A DNA stretch of 64,000 nucleotides from Bryobacterales bacterium KBS 96 (GTDB lineage: Bacteria; Acidobacteriota; Terriglobia; Bryobacterales; Bryobacteraceae): positions 1 through 64,000 of the forward strand of contig KB906767.1 in the NCBI GenBank assembly GCA_000381625.1, in the 5' to 3' direction. This document shows, piece after piece, positions 8,308 through 16,310 of this stretch. The number at the start of each line of letters is the position of its first letter. Within the stretch, counting starts at the first letter, position 1. A program made the translations under genes and the position numbers. Below the pieces are notes generated by a model that saw nothing but the letters and a program-made list of their open reading frames with translations, was not told the DNA's origin and ran no database searches.

Positions 8308-9782
8308 TGCCCTTATACTTGGAGCAGTTTTTTCTCCTCGGTCGTTTTCATGCGACACGCTGGCAACAGAACGCGTTTGCCGATCCGTACGGGGAATGGC
8401 CACCTTCGCCATGGCGACTGCTTCGAACTTTGGCTGCGCGATGGTTCCAGTACAGTCGCGAAACGGGCGACCAGGATACAGCTAAGATTGAAAATTTGCT
8501 CGGAGCGTTGGCGGCCCAACTGCCGAAATTTTCGCTTCCACGTTACTCTCGGCGCGGACCTTCGTTGCGCCAGTATCAACCCACAGGTGAGTTCGCTTGG
8601 TCCGACCCCAACAAGGGCTCCGGCGCTGTCAAGCAGAGCCGGAAAACGCTTTTTCCTGATCAATACTTTATCGTTGATCCTAATGAGCCGGTAATCTGGC
8701 GCTGGGATGACCTGGAGTTGACTAAGGCGGATCGTGAGTTCGTGGAACAACTGGTAGCCAGAATTACTTATTTTGGACGTGCGGAAAGTCTCAGCAGAAT
8801 CAGAATTGTGGAGAATGTCCAAGACACCCCTGCCAACTGCACACCCGTGGCAACCGGCGGTGATGCGCCTGTGTTGTGTTTTCGGCGCGACTCCAATTTG
8901 AGGATCGATGTGTTGTTAACTTCTTCCGATAAAAGGGAGCTTGCCGCTGCTCCGATTCCCCCTGGGACTGAATGGGTGTTCTATAAACGACCGGACCGTC
9001 CATCGGTGGAGGTACGTACGAACTCAATTGCCATGCAGTCTGTTTCTTATGTTCAGTTTTCTGTGGGGGGCCATTTATATCCACCGCAGGAACTGTGGAT
9101 TAAGATTGCGGAACGTTTACGCGGCCGCGCTCTAAAACTCTTCAATGGTTCCGACGAGTTGCGGGAATTGCTTAGTGGCAAGCAATCGGACGGCACTGCT
9201 TCGGTCGGCGATCACAGACATGCATACTTTATACTCTGGCCGGATGAGGATGGCACTCTATCGCGGCTTATTGTCTGGAGGAAAGGTAAACCTTTCGGGA
9301 GTGCCGAAGTGGACGCTCTAATGCGGGCTGCAGAGAAACCCATATCTTGGACCAACGCTCCCAAGGGATGGGCTGTACGGCTCCTTCCGCTGCCCTACAC
9401 GACGCCATTGCCCCGACCAATGCGCGGAACTTCGCATGACTGGGTGAGCTTGACGCCTTTTGTTCGGCCAGCTAATCGCCACTCGCTCCGATCGAATGGC
9501 CGTAAACGATCTTCGGAGGAGCCGGAAGAGATATGCAAACGGCTGATCGAGAAAGTTTGGGGCGTCCGCCCTAGAACCGTGGTCTCCATCGATGATGCGG
9601 CGCCATGGATGAAGCTACATGAGTCAGTTGCGATGAGAAAGGCGCGAGTGCTTCGAGGTGATCGGACACCTAGAGTTGGTCCAGGCTATCGGCTGCGAGT
9701 AACTTTTGATGAACCATTCACGGGACCCCTCATCGTGGGTGACTCGTCACATTTCGGCCTCGGGCTGTTTAGAGCCGAGTAG
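8307..9782 (+). CDS. csb2: Csb2 (Cas5-Cas6 type), crRNA processing/capping subunit
   Basis: A 491-residue Csb2 (GSU0054 family). In type I-G this protein combines a Cas5-like N-terminal part, which caps the crRNA 5' end, with a Cas6-like C-terminal part that cleaves repeats. The N-terminus (FLLGRFHATRWQQ, then EWPPSPWRLLRTL) is characteristic. The C-terminus ends with a glycine-rich stretch (GDSSHFGLGLF) like the G-loop of Cas6/RAMP proteins; the His there may help catalysis, which is an inference. It is the last gene of the effector operon. No further cas gene follows before the tRNA. Confidence 0.92.
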   Translation: MPLYLEQFFLLGRFHATRWQQNAFADPYGEWPPSPWRLLRTLAARWFQYSRETGDQDTAKIENLLGALAAQLPKFSLPRYSRRGPSLRQYQPTGEFAWSDPNKGSGAVKQSRKTLFPDQYFIVDPNEPVIWRWDDLELTKADREFVEQLVARITYFGRAESLSRIRIVENVQDTPANCTPVATGGDAPVLCFRRDSNLRIDVLLTSSDKRELAAAPIPPGTEWVFYKRPDRPSVEVRTNSIAMQSVSYVQFSVGGHLYPPQELWIKIAERLRGRALKLFNGSDELRELLSGKQSDGTASVGDHRHAYFILWPDEDGTLSRLIVWRKGKPFGSAEVDALMRAAEKPISWTNAPKGWAVRLLPLPYTTPLPRPMRGTSHDWVSLTPFVRPANRHSLRSNGRKRSSEEPEEICKRLIEKVWGVRPRTVVSIDDAAPWMKLHESVAMRKARVLRGDRTPRVGPGYRLRVTFDEPFTGPLIVGDSSHFGLGLFRAE

Positions 9783-9836
9783 TCGGATGCTCTCCGGTAA
9801 GCTCAGATTTTGATAAGCCCATTGAAAGGCATCCGA
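9783..9836 (+). other. 8-bp inverted repeat just after csb2
   Basis: TCGGATGC (9783-9790) directly after the csb2 stop is an exact inverted copy of GCATCCGA (9829-9836), with 38 nt between. CATTGAAAG (9820-9828) precedes the second arm and resembles the crRNA handle end CATTGAAGC of the repeat, but over only 8-9 nt. The hairpin could stabilise or end the effector transcript. There is no proper U-tract. Function unknown. Confidence 0.3.
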
Positions 9837-9863
9837 GAAGAATTTTCACCGAACCGATGAAAG

Positions 9864-9890
9864 GACGCACTGGATTTAGGTTCCAGTGCG
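9864..9890 (+). repeat. stand-alone copy of the tRNA-Leu(UAG) anticodon arm
   Basis: Bases 9864-9886 are identical to 23 nt of the neighbouring tRNA-Leu (complement of 9957-9979), covering the end of the D arm and the whole anticodon arm. The copy lies in the opposite orientation, on the same strand as the cas effector genes. Outside the shared 23 nt, TGCG (9887-9890) extends the stem, giving a perfect 9-bp stem (CGCACTGGA / TCCAGTGCG) with the anticodon loop TTTAGGT. No acceptor stem, T arm or D arm accompanies it. It may be an attachment-site scar, a template-switch product, or a small RNA that mimics the anticodon arm. Confidence 0.9.
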
Positions 9891-9913
9891 GGTGGAAAAA
9901 ACCGTCAATAATT

Positions 9914-10000
9914 TGGTGCGGATGGGGAGACTTGAACTCCCACGCCCTTGCGAGCGCTGGAACCTAAATCCAGTGCGTCTGCCAATTCCGCCACATCCGC
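9914..10000 (-). tRNA. tRNA-Leu (anticodon UAG)
   Basis: An 87-nt tRNA with encoded CCA. The acceptor stem GCGGATG pairs with CATCCGC. The anticodon stem CTGGA/TCCAG carries loop TTTAGGT, so the anticodon is UAG (Leu, CUA and other CUN codons). A long variable arm typical of tRNA-Leu and the T-loop GTTCAAG are present. It is transcribed toward the CRISPR-cas locus and marks the right edge of that island. The 124 bp between it and the next gene hold a TATAAT at 10105-10110 but no clear -35. Confidence 0.97.
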
Positions 10001-10124
10001 GCTGTGAACGGCGCCGCCGAATCTCAGGGTAACATCTCCTCACAATCGCGACTCCGCCTGGTGCTAATGCTTTTCTATTACGGCCTCGGTGTCCGCCAGT
10101 CCTCTATAATCAGTCAGATTCGGG

Positions 10125-13100
10125 ATGTTGCCACGTGTTGTCATCTGGGCCGCGCCGGTGGGCCTCGTCATCTTAGCTGTATCCGGTTTTCGCTCGCCGG
10201 CCGCGAATAGCGCCTCTCCTTCCTCGCCCTCAGTCGACGAGCAGGTCACTCGTGACCTGAATCTCGGAAAAGCGTTTTACGAAAACCCCACCACGCAGGC
10301 CGAGGCGGTCGCGGAGTTCAAGAAGGCGCTCGACCTTCGTCCCGATTCAGTTCGCGAACAGCTCAACTACGGTCTCGCTTTGCTTCGGGCCGCTAAAACC
10401 CCAGAGGGCGTGAGCGTCCTCGAAAAGGTGCAGCAGGAAGATCCCAAGCTTCCCCACACCTGGTTCAATCTAGGCATCTATTACAAGCGCCAGGGTGATT
10501 TCGATAAGGCGCTCGCGCAGCTTCAGCAGATGGTCAAGCTTGTGCCCGATGAGGCGATTCCGTACTACAACATCGGTTCCATCTACAAGCTGCAAAATAA
10601 GGTACAGCCAGCCCGGAAGGCGTTCGAAACGGCGCGCGATCTCGATCCAAGCCTGGCTGCTCCGCATTTCCAGTTGTTCAACATCTACCGGCAGGAAAAC
10701 CGCATGCCGGAAGCCCAAAAGGAACTCGCGCTCTTCCGGGAGCGCAAACAAGCGCAAGATGCGGTGGCCACTCCCGAGGACGTCGAATGGTGCAAGTACG
10801 CCGAAATCTATGAGCCGCTCAAACCCGAGCGAGACACGCGGAAGCAGCCGCTCAATTTCGCGCTGAGTCCGAAGAACTTGGGCGATGTGGGAAACGCTCC
10901 ATCGGGAATGACTGTTCTCGATGTGTTCGGAACCGGCGCCGCCGATCTGCTGGCATATTCCAGCAGCGGGATTCAGATCTATAAGGGTGGGACCGAGAGA
11001 CTCTCGCATACGGGCCTCGATGCACTGCGCGACGTGATTGCGGTTGTGCCGGGCGATTTCAACAACGACGGGCTGCCCGATCTGTGCGTGATCGCCGGTT
11101 CCGGTGCTTCGCTCTACGAGAACAAGAAGGGCACGTTCGCGAAGTCCTCGTTTTCACTGCCGGCGGGCCAGTATAACGGCGCCCTCTGGATCGATTTCGA
11201 CCACGATTACGATCTCGATCTCATGCTGCTCGGCAAGAAATCGGTGCTGCTTCGCAATCAGGGAACGCAGGGGTTTGCGCCGCATCCGTTTCCCTTCGCG
11301 GAGGGTGAAGCCATCGACGCCGTGGGCTTCCGGCTGATTGCGGACAGCAAGTCCAAGGACATCGTCATTTCTTATAAAGACAAGCCGGCCACGCTGTATC
11401 TGGACCAGCTCACGGCGGAATACAAAGCTACGCCTTTGGCCGAAGTGCCCGCCGGCGCCACGCATCTGACCGCGCTCGATTTAGACAACGACGGCAATCT
11501 TGATATTGCGTTCACCAGTGCCAGCGCGGAGAAAGTGGTCCGAAACGAGCGCACGAAGTTCGCTTCGTCGGTCGAGGTTGGAACCGCGCCGGGCATCTTT
11601 GCCGATCTTGGAAATCGCGGATTTACGGACTTCATTGGTGGCGGATCGGTGCGGCAGAACGTGGGCAATCTGCAGTTCATTCAACCCAAAGCGGAAAGCG
11701 GCATTCCCAGGGAGGCAACTGCGTGGGTGCAAGGCGATTTCGACGGCGACGGCCGGGCGGACCTCGCCGCCATCGCCGATCGTAAACTGATACTGCTGAC
11801 GAACCAGACGAAGACGGACAACCGCTGGCTCAGTGTGAAGATCGATGGCGTCAAGAATCTGAAGCTGCCGCTCGCGGCGGAGGTGGAGGTAAAGTCGGGC
11901 GGCAGTTACCAGAAGAAGCTTTATCGCGGCCTGCCGCTCCTGTTCGGGGTTGGCGCCCACCAGAGTGTCGATACGGTTCGCATCACGTGGCCGAACGGCC
12001 TGATTCAGAACGAGATGAAGCAGGCGGCCGGTAAGAAGCTCGACTTCAAGGAAGCGCAGCGCCTATCCGGTTCCTGTCCGCTGATTTTCGTCTGGAATGG
12101 CAAGGAGTTTCAGTATGTGACCGATGTTCTCGGAGTGGCTCCGCTCGGCGCGATGTCAGGCGACGGCCAGTTCTTCCCGACGGATCATACCGAATACATC
12201 TCGCTGCCGGGGGCATCGCTCGCGCCGAAACCCGACGCCTCGGGCCGCGACGATTACGAAATTCACCTGACTGAAGAACTCAGCGAGGTTTCTTATTTCG
12301 ACCAGGTGCAACTGATTGCGGTCGATCATCCTGCGGGCACTGAGATTTATTCGAACGAAAAATGGAAATCGCCTCCCTTTCCGAAATTCCGGTTGTATGG
12401 GCTTACGAAGCGCATTTATCCGGTCGCGGCGGCGACGAGCCACGGCAATGTGCTCGATCGCGTTCTTCACCGCGACAAACGGTACGTGGACGATTTTCAG
12501 CACAACTATATCGGCGTGGCGCGAACGCACTATCTGGATCTCGATTTTGGCAAGGCCGCGCCGGATAACCGCGCGTTCCTGGTGCTGAACGGCTGGGTCG
12601 ATTGGGCCGACGGCAGCACGTTTCTGCAACAGGCCCAAGCGAAGAGCGATCTGACTCCGCCTTACCTGCAAGTGAAGGATAGGGCGGGTAAGTGGGTTAC
12701 GGTCATTCCGGACATGGGCATGCCTTCCGGGAAACCAAAAACAATTGCGGTCGATCTCACCGGGAAATTTCTATCCGACTCGCGCGAGGTCCGCATTGTG
12801 ACGAACATGTGCGTGTATTGGGATGAAATCTACCTGGGCGAGAACGCGGGCGAGCCCGAGGCGCATCTTGCCTCTCTCACGCCCGAACAGAGCGGCGTTC
12901 AGTTTCGCGGCTTCTCGCCGTCGCATATTCACCCGCAGCGCAAGCAGCCGGAATATTTCGATTATTCAAATCCCACGACCACGTCGTATTGGAATCCCAC
13001 GCCGGGCAAGTATACGCGCTATGGCGATGTCACGGCGCTGACTCGCGATATCGACGATCGTCTTGTCGTGATGGGTTCGGGCGATATGCTGAGCCTGCGG

Positions 13101-13376
13101 TTCGATTACCGGAAGTTTCCGCCGCTGCGCGCGGGATGGAAGCGCGATTATCTGCTGCGCGTGGAAGGCTGGGCGAAGGATCGCGACGCGAACACCGCGT
13201 TCTCGCAAAGCGTGACGCCGCTGCCGTTCCACGCCATGTCGCGCTATCCCTATCCGGCGGACGAGCACTATCCGGACGACGCGCTCCATCGCGATTACGT
13301 CAAAGAGTATCTGACCCGGCCCGCCTTGCGGCTCATTCGCCCGCTAGCGCCGGGAGCGGACGACGTATCGCACTAA
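10125..13376 (+). CDS. large secreted TPR / FG-GAP / ASPIC-UnbV protein
   Basis: A 1083-residue exported protein. Residues 1-27 look like a signal peptide. Residues 45-205 hold about four TPR units (e.g. WFNLGIYYKRQGDFDKALAQ), a protein-protein interaction module. Residues 250-590 hold FG-GAP/VCBS-type repeats with calcium-binding-like Asp clusters (DFNNDGLPDL, DLDNDGNLDI, DFDGDGRADL). They are followed by an ASPIC/UnbV domain near 570-640 (VRITWPNGLIQ). The last 430 residues are beta-rich with no family I recognise. Such proteins are abundant in Acidobacteria and are thought to act at the cell surface; the substrate is unknown. The next gene, 16 bp on, has the same FG-GAP/ASPIC architecture without TPRs, so the two probably form an operon. 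Confidence 0.85.
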   Translation: MLPRVVIWAAPVGLVILAVSGFRSPAANSASPSSPSVDEQVTRDLNLGKAFYENPTTQAEAVAEFKKALDLRPDSVREQLNYGLALLRAAKTPEGVSVLEKVQQEDPKLPHTWFNLGIYYKRQGDFDKALAQLQQMVKLVPDEAIPYYNIGSIYKLQNKVQPARKAFETARDLDPSLAAPHFQLFNIYRQENRMPEAQKELALFRERKQAQDAVATPEDVEWCKYAEIYEPLKPERDTRKQPLNFALSPKNLGDVGNAPSGMTVLDVFGTGAADLLAYSSSGIQIYKGGTERLSHTGLDALRDVIAVVPGDFNNDGLPDLCVIAGSGASLYENKKGTFAKSSFSLPAGQYNGALWIDFDHDYDLDLMLLGKKSVLLRNQGTQGFAPHPFPFAEGEAIDAVGFRLIADSKSKDIVISYKDKPATLYLDQLTAEYKATPLAEVPAGATHLTALDLDNDGNLDIAFTSASAEKVVRNERTKFASSVEVGTAPGIFADLGNRGFTDFIGGGSVRQNVGNLQFIQPKAESGIPREATAWVQGDFDGDGRADLAAIADRKLILLTNQTKTDNRWLSVKIDGVKNLKLPLAAEVEVKSGGSYQKKLYRGLPLLFGVGAHQSVDTVRITWPNGLIQNEMKQAAGKKLDFKEAQRLSGSCPLIFVWNGKEFQYVTDVLGVAPLGAMSGDGQFFPTDHTEYISLPGASLAPKPDASGRDDYEIHLTEELSEVSYFDQVQLIAVDHPAGTEIYSNEKWKSPPFPKFRLYGLTKRIYPVAAATSHGNVLDRVLHRDKRYVDDFQHNYIGVARTHYLDLDFGKAAPDNRAFLVLNGWVDWADGSTFLQQAQAKSDLTPPYLQVKDRAGKWVTVIPDMGMPSGKPKTIAVDLTGKFLSDSREVRIVTNMCVYWDEIYLGENAGEPEAHLASLTPEQSGVQFRGFSPSHIHPQRKQPEYFDYSNPTTTSYWNPTPGKYTRYGDVTALTRDIDDRLVVMGSGDMLSLRFDYRKFPPLRAGWKRDYLLRVEGWAKDRDANTAFSQSVTPLPFHAMSRYPYPADEHYPDDALHRDYVKEYLTRPALRLIRPLAPGADDVSH

Positions 13377-13392
13377 AAGGAAGAGCTTGAAG

Positions 13393-15099
13393 ATGGATCT
13401 GAAGAGCGGCGCTACCAGGCGCGGCGTACATACCGTTAATTACAAGATGAGAATCGTTGTCGTTATGTCCTGCGCCATTGCGTGTACCTCGCTCGTTGCC
13501 GCCGTTACGACGGCGCCCTCCGCGATATCGGCGGTGCACTTTACGGATATCACCCAGAAGGCCGGCATCCACTTCCACCAAAACGCCGGCAAGGCGGGGA
13601 AGAAATACCTGCCGGAAACGATGGGCTCGGGAGTCGCGCTGTTCGATTACAACAACGACGGCAAGCTCGATATCCTCTTCATCAATGGCAAAGACTGGAA
13701 TCCACATGGCCGGCGCACGCCGTGCGCGTTATACCGCAACAACGGTAACGGAACCTTCACGGACGTGACTGCCGGAAGCGGGCTGGATATCCCGATGTAC
13801 GGCCTGGGCGTCTCGGTTGCGGATTACGACAACGACGGCCGGGAGGACGTCTATATCACCGCGCTAGACGGAGACCACCTGTTTCACAACGAAGGCAACG
13901 GCAAGTTTCGAGATGTGACAAAGCAAGCTGGCATCAATAATCGGGATTTCGGCACGAGCGCCGCGTGGTTCGACTACGATCGAGACGGCAAGCCGGATCT
14001 GTTCGTTGCGAATTACGTGCAGTGGACGGAAAAGGGCGACCTCTGGTGCTCCCTCGACGGCTCGAAAAAATCGTACTGCACGCCCGAGGCGTATCACGGA
14101 ACGGCGAGCAAGCTCTATCACAATCTCGGCAACGGCAAATTCGAAGACGTAAGCCGGCGCGCGGGCATTGCGGACCCCACCAGCAAGTCTCTAGGAATCG
14201 CCGTTCTTGATTACAACAATGACGACTGGCCGGATATCTTTGTGGCGAACGATACTCAGCCGAACAAACTCTATCGCAACAATCGAAACGGAACGTTCAC
14301 GGACGTCGGGTTGACCGCGGGCGTGGCGTTTGGCGAGGACGGCGTGGCTCGCGGCGCTATGGGCGTCGATTCGGCCGATTACGATCGCAGCGGCCGGTCG
14401 AGCGTGGTGGTCGGCAATTTTTCAAACCAGATGCTTGCTCTTTATCACAACGAAGGCAACGGTATCTTCGTCGACGAGGCGCCTCGTTCGGAACTGGGCC
14501 GGTCGACCCTGTTGAATCTCACGTTCGGCGCTTTCTTTTTCGACTACGACCTGGATGGCTGGCCCGATATCTTTTGCGCGAATGGGCATATTGAAGAGCA
14601 AATTGGCCGCGTTCAGCCAAAGATTCAATTTGAGGAATCACCGCTCCTGTTTCACAACGATGAGAAGGGCAAGTTCACGAACGTCAGCAAATCCGCCGGT
14701 TCGGATTTCCAGAAGCCGATCGTGGCTCGGGGGGCCGCGTATGGCGACCTCGATGGCGATGGCGATCTCGACGTCGTAATCAACAACAATAACGGCCCCG
14801 CGTGCGTTTTCCGCAACGACGGTGGAAACAAGAATCACTGGATTACGATCAAGACCGTGGGCAGCAAATCGAGCCGCGATGGCCTCGGTGCGTTTTTGAC
14901 GGTGAAATCGGCTTCCGGGAGTCAGACCCAGATGGTGCGTAGCGGCTCGAGCTACTGTTCGCAATCGCAGCTCGCGCTGACATTCGGGCTGGGAAAAGAT
15001 GCGCGCGTGGATGCTATTGAAGTCCGCTGGCCGAGCGGCATTCATCAGAAGCTAGGGCAGCAATCGATCGACCGGGTTTTGACGATCACGGAGAAATAG
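13393..15099 (+). CDS. CRTAC1-type secreted FG-GAP/ASPIC-UnbV protein
   Basis: About 568 residues. An N-terminal hydrophobic segment (MRIVVVMSCAIACTSLVAA) is a probable signal peptide. It is followed by at least seven FG-GAP units with Asp-rich loops (DYNNDGKLDI, DYDNDGREDV, DYDRDGKPDL, DYDLDGWPDI, DLDGDGDLDV), predicted to fold as a beta-propeller. A C-terminal ASPIC/UnbV domain follows (IEVRWPSGIHQ). The ATG at 13393 was chosen because AGGAAGAG sits 7 bp upstream; TTG at 13387 and ATG at 13447 are alternatives. It lies 16 bp after the TPR/FG-GAP gene. A close relative is encoded at 39695-41356. The biochemical role is unknown. Confidence 0.85.
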   Translation: MDLKSGATRRGVHTVNYKMRIVVVMSCAIACTSLVAAVTTAPSAISAVHFTDITQKAGIHFHQNAGKAGKKYLPETMGSGVALFDYNNDGKLDILFINGKDWNPHGRRTPCALYRNNGNGTFTDVTAGSGLDIPMYGLGVSVADYDNDGREDVYITALDGDHLFHNEGNGKFRDVTKQAGINNRDFGTSAAWFDYDRDGKPDLFVANYVQWTEKGDLWCSLDGSKKSYCTPEAYHGTASKLYHNLGNGKFEDVSRRAGIADPTSKSLGIAVLDYNNDDWPDIFVANDTQPNKLYRNNRNGTFTDVGLTAGVAFGEDGVARGAMGVDSADYDRSGRSSVVVGNFSNQMLALYHNEGNGIFVDEAPRSELGRSTLLNLTFGAFFFDYDLDGWPDIFCANGHIEEQIGRVQPKIQFEESPLLFHNDEKGKFTNVSKSAGSDFQKPIVARGAAYGDLDGDGDLDVVINNNNGPACVFRNDGGNKNHWITIKTVGSKSSRDGLGAFLTVKSASGSQTQMVRSGSSYCSQSQLALTFGLGKDARVDAIEVRWPSGIHQKLGQQSIDRVLTITEK

Positions 15100-15119
15100 G
15101 CTCCTCCGGGGGGCCAGCA

Positions 15120-15133
15120 GCGTACGCGTACGC
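15120..15133. repeat. 14-bp palindrome between convergent genes
   Basis: GCGTACGCGTACGC is a perfect palindrome in the 47 bp between two convergent stops. It may act as a weak bidirectional terminator; no U-tract follows. Confidence 0.3.
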
Positions 15134-15146
15134 GGGCGAGGCGCCT

Positions 15147-16181
15147 CTACAGCAGCCGGAAGTTCACTTCAACCGTGGCTTCCACGTTGACGGGGTGGCC
15201 GTCCTTCATGGCTGGGCGGAAGCGCCACTTCTGCACCGCCTCAATGGCTTTCTCATCCAGACCCAAGCCCAATGGCTTGACTACCCGGATGTCGCGGGGC
15301 ATGCCGTGGGCGTCAACCACGATCATTAAAACGACCGTTCCCTGGTATTTCGCCTTGCGGGCCTCTTCCGAATATTCGGGCTCCACTTTGCTCAGAACGA
15401 TTGGGGCGGAAACGCCGCCACCAATTTTGTAGAGACCGCCGCCCATTCCGCCGCCGGAGCCGTTACCATAGCCATCTCCATGACCATTGCCGACACCGCC
15501 GCCGGAACCGTTGCCCAACCCATACTGCCCTTGCCCGAGTGAACTGATAACGTTCTTAGCAAGCGGGTCGCCGTACTGAGGAGCATCGAGTTTGGGGGCT
15601 TCGGCCGTGATCGTGGGGGCAACCGGCAGCTTCGGTTGGGGAACCGCCAGAGCGGGCGGCGTAAACTGCTTTGGAGCAGGTTTCGGGGGCGCCCCCTTGC
15701 TCGCCGGTATGGGTGCTTTGTTGCCGCCGCCACCACCACCGCCGGAGATATCCTTCTTCGGGGGCAGGTTGGTCTCGTATGGCTTCAGGTCCACATAAAG
15801 ATGGGTGTATTGCAGGATTTTCTTGCCCGCGGGGGTTGCCCGGAAAATCACGAACAACAGCAGGATGGCCAAGACGTGAATGCCAATTGTCGATAAGAGT
15901 GAAATCGTGCCGGCGCGTTTCGGCCCTGGATTGTAACTCTTCCAGATGTCCTGAACATCTACCGGCTTCGAAGTCAGCTCAAGAGGCGGCAGTTTCGGCG
16001 GATTAAAGTATTCCTTAATGTTCCGAATGGCGCCTTTGAACCAGGGCTCTTCGAGCTTGGGGTCTAGCAGCCGCTGCAAATGGGCATCAGGATCGAGGTG
16101 CTGAGCAGTCACTTCTTCTACGCCTCTATCTTCTGTAATCACAGCCCAACCCGCCTTAAAGCAAAGAATTTCGCCGAACAA
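15147..16181 (-). CDS. TonB-family energy transducer
   Basis: A 344-residue TonB-like protein that would couple the inner-membrane proton motive force to outer-membrane receptors. A cytoplasmic N-terminal part of about 90 residues precedes one membrane segment (GIHVLAILLLFVIFR). Then comes a Pro/Gly/Ala-rich periplasmic spacer with Gly runs, and a C-terminal TonB domain (VEPEYSEEARKAKYQGTVVL, ending KWRFRPAM and VEVNFRLL). The long N-terminal part before the membrane segment is unusual for TonB, and the start could be later (GTG at 16112). No exbB/exbD lies nearby. A TonB-dependent receptor gene begins at 62537, too far away to be an operon partner. Confidence 0.85.
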   Translation of the reverse strand: MFGEILCFKAGWAVITEDRGVEEVTAQHLDPDAHLQRLLDPKLEEPWFKGAIRNIKEYFNPPKLPPLELTSKPVDVQDIWKSYNPGPKRAGTISLLSTIGIHVLAILLLFVIFRATPAGKKILQYTHLYVDLKPYETNLPPKKDISGGGGGGGNKAPIPASKGAPPKPAPKQFTPPALAVPQPKLPVAPTITAEAPKLDAPQYGDPLAKNVISSLGQGQYGLGNGSGGGVGNGHGDGYGNGSGGGMGGGLYKIGGGVSAPIVLSKVEPEYSEEARKAKYQGTVVLMIVVDAHGMPRDIRVVKPLGLGLDEKAIEAVQKWRFRPAMKDGHPVNVEATVEVNFRLL

Positions 16182-16310
16182 CTACCCGGAAACCAGCCGG
16201 ACCGCACCCGTGGACTGGTGGATCTGTAACCGATTGGACGCGACGTCAAATGAGGTCGTTGCAAGCAAATCATCGGCGGTCTGCGCCAGTTACCCACAGT
16301 CTAGCTCATT

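Noticed and set aside
9783-9913. possible anti-CRISPR or small protein gene after csb2
   Set aside because: No open frame of useful length with a ribosome site; the DNA is dominated by hairpins.
10470-12671. minus-strand open frames within the TPR/FG-GAP gene
   Set aside because: Antisense shadows of a GC-rich gene with clear domain content.
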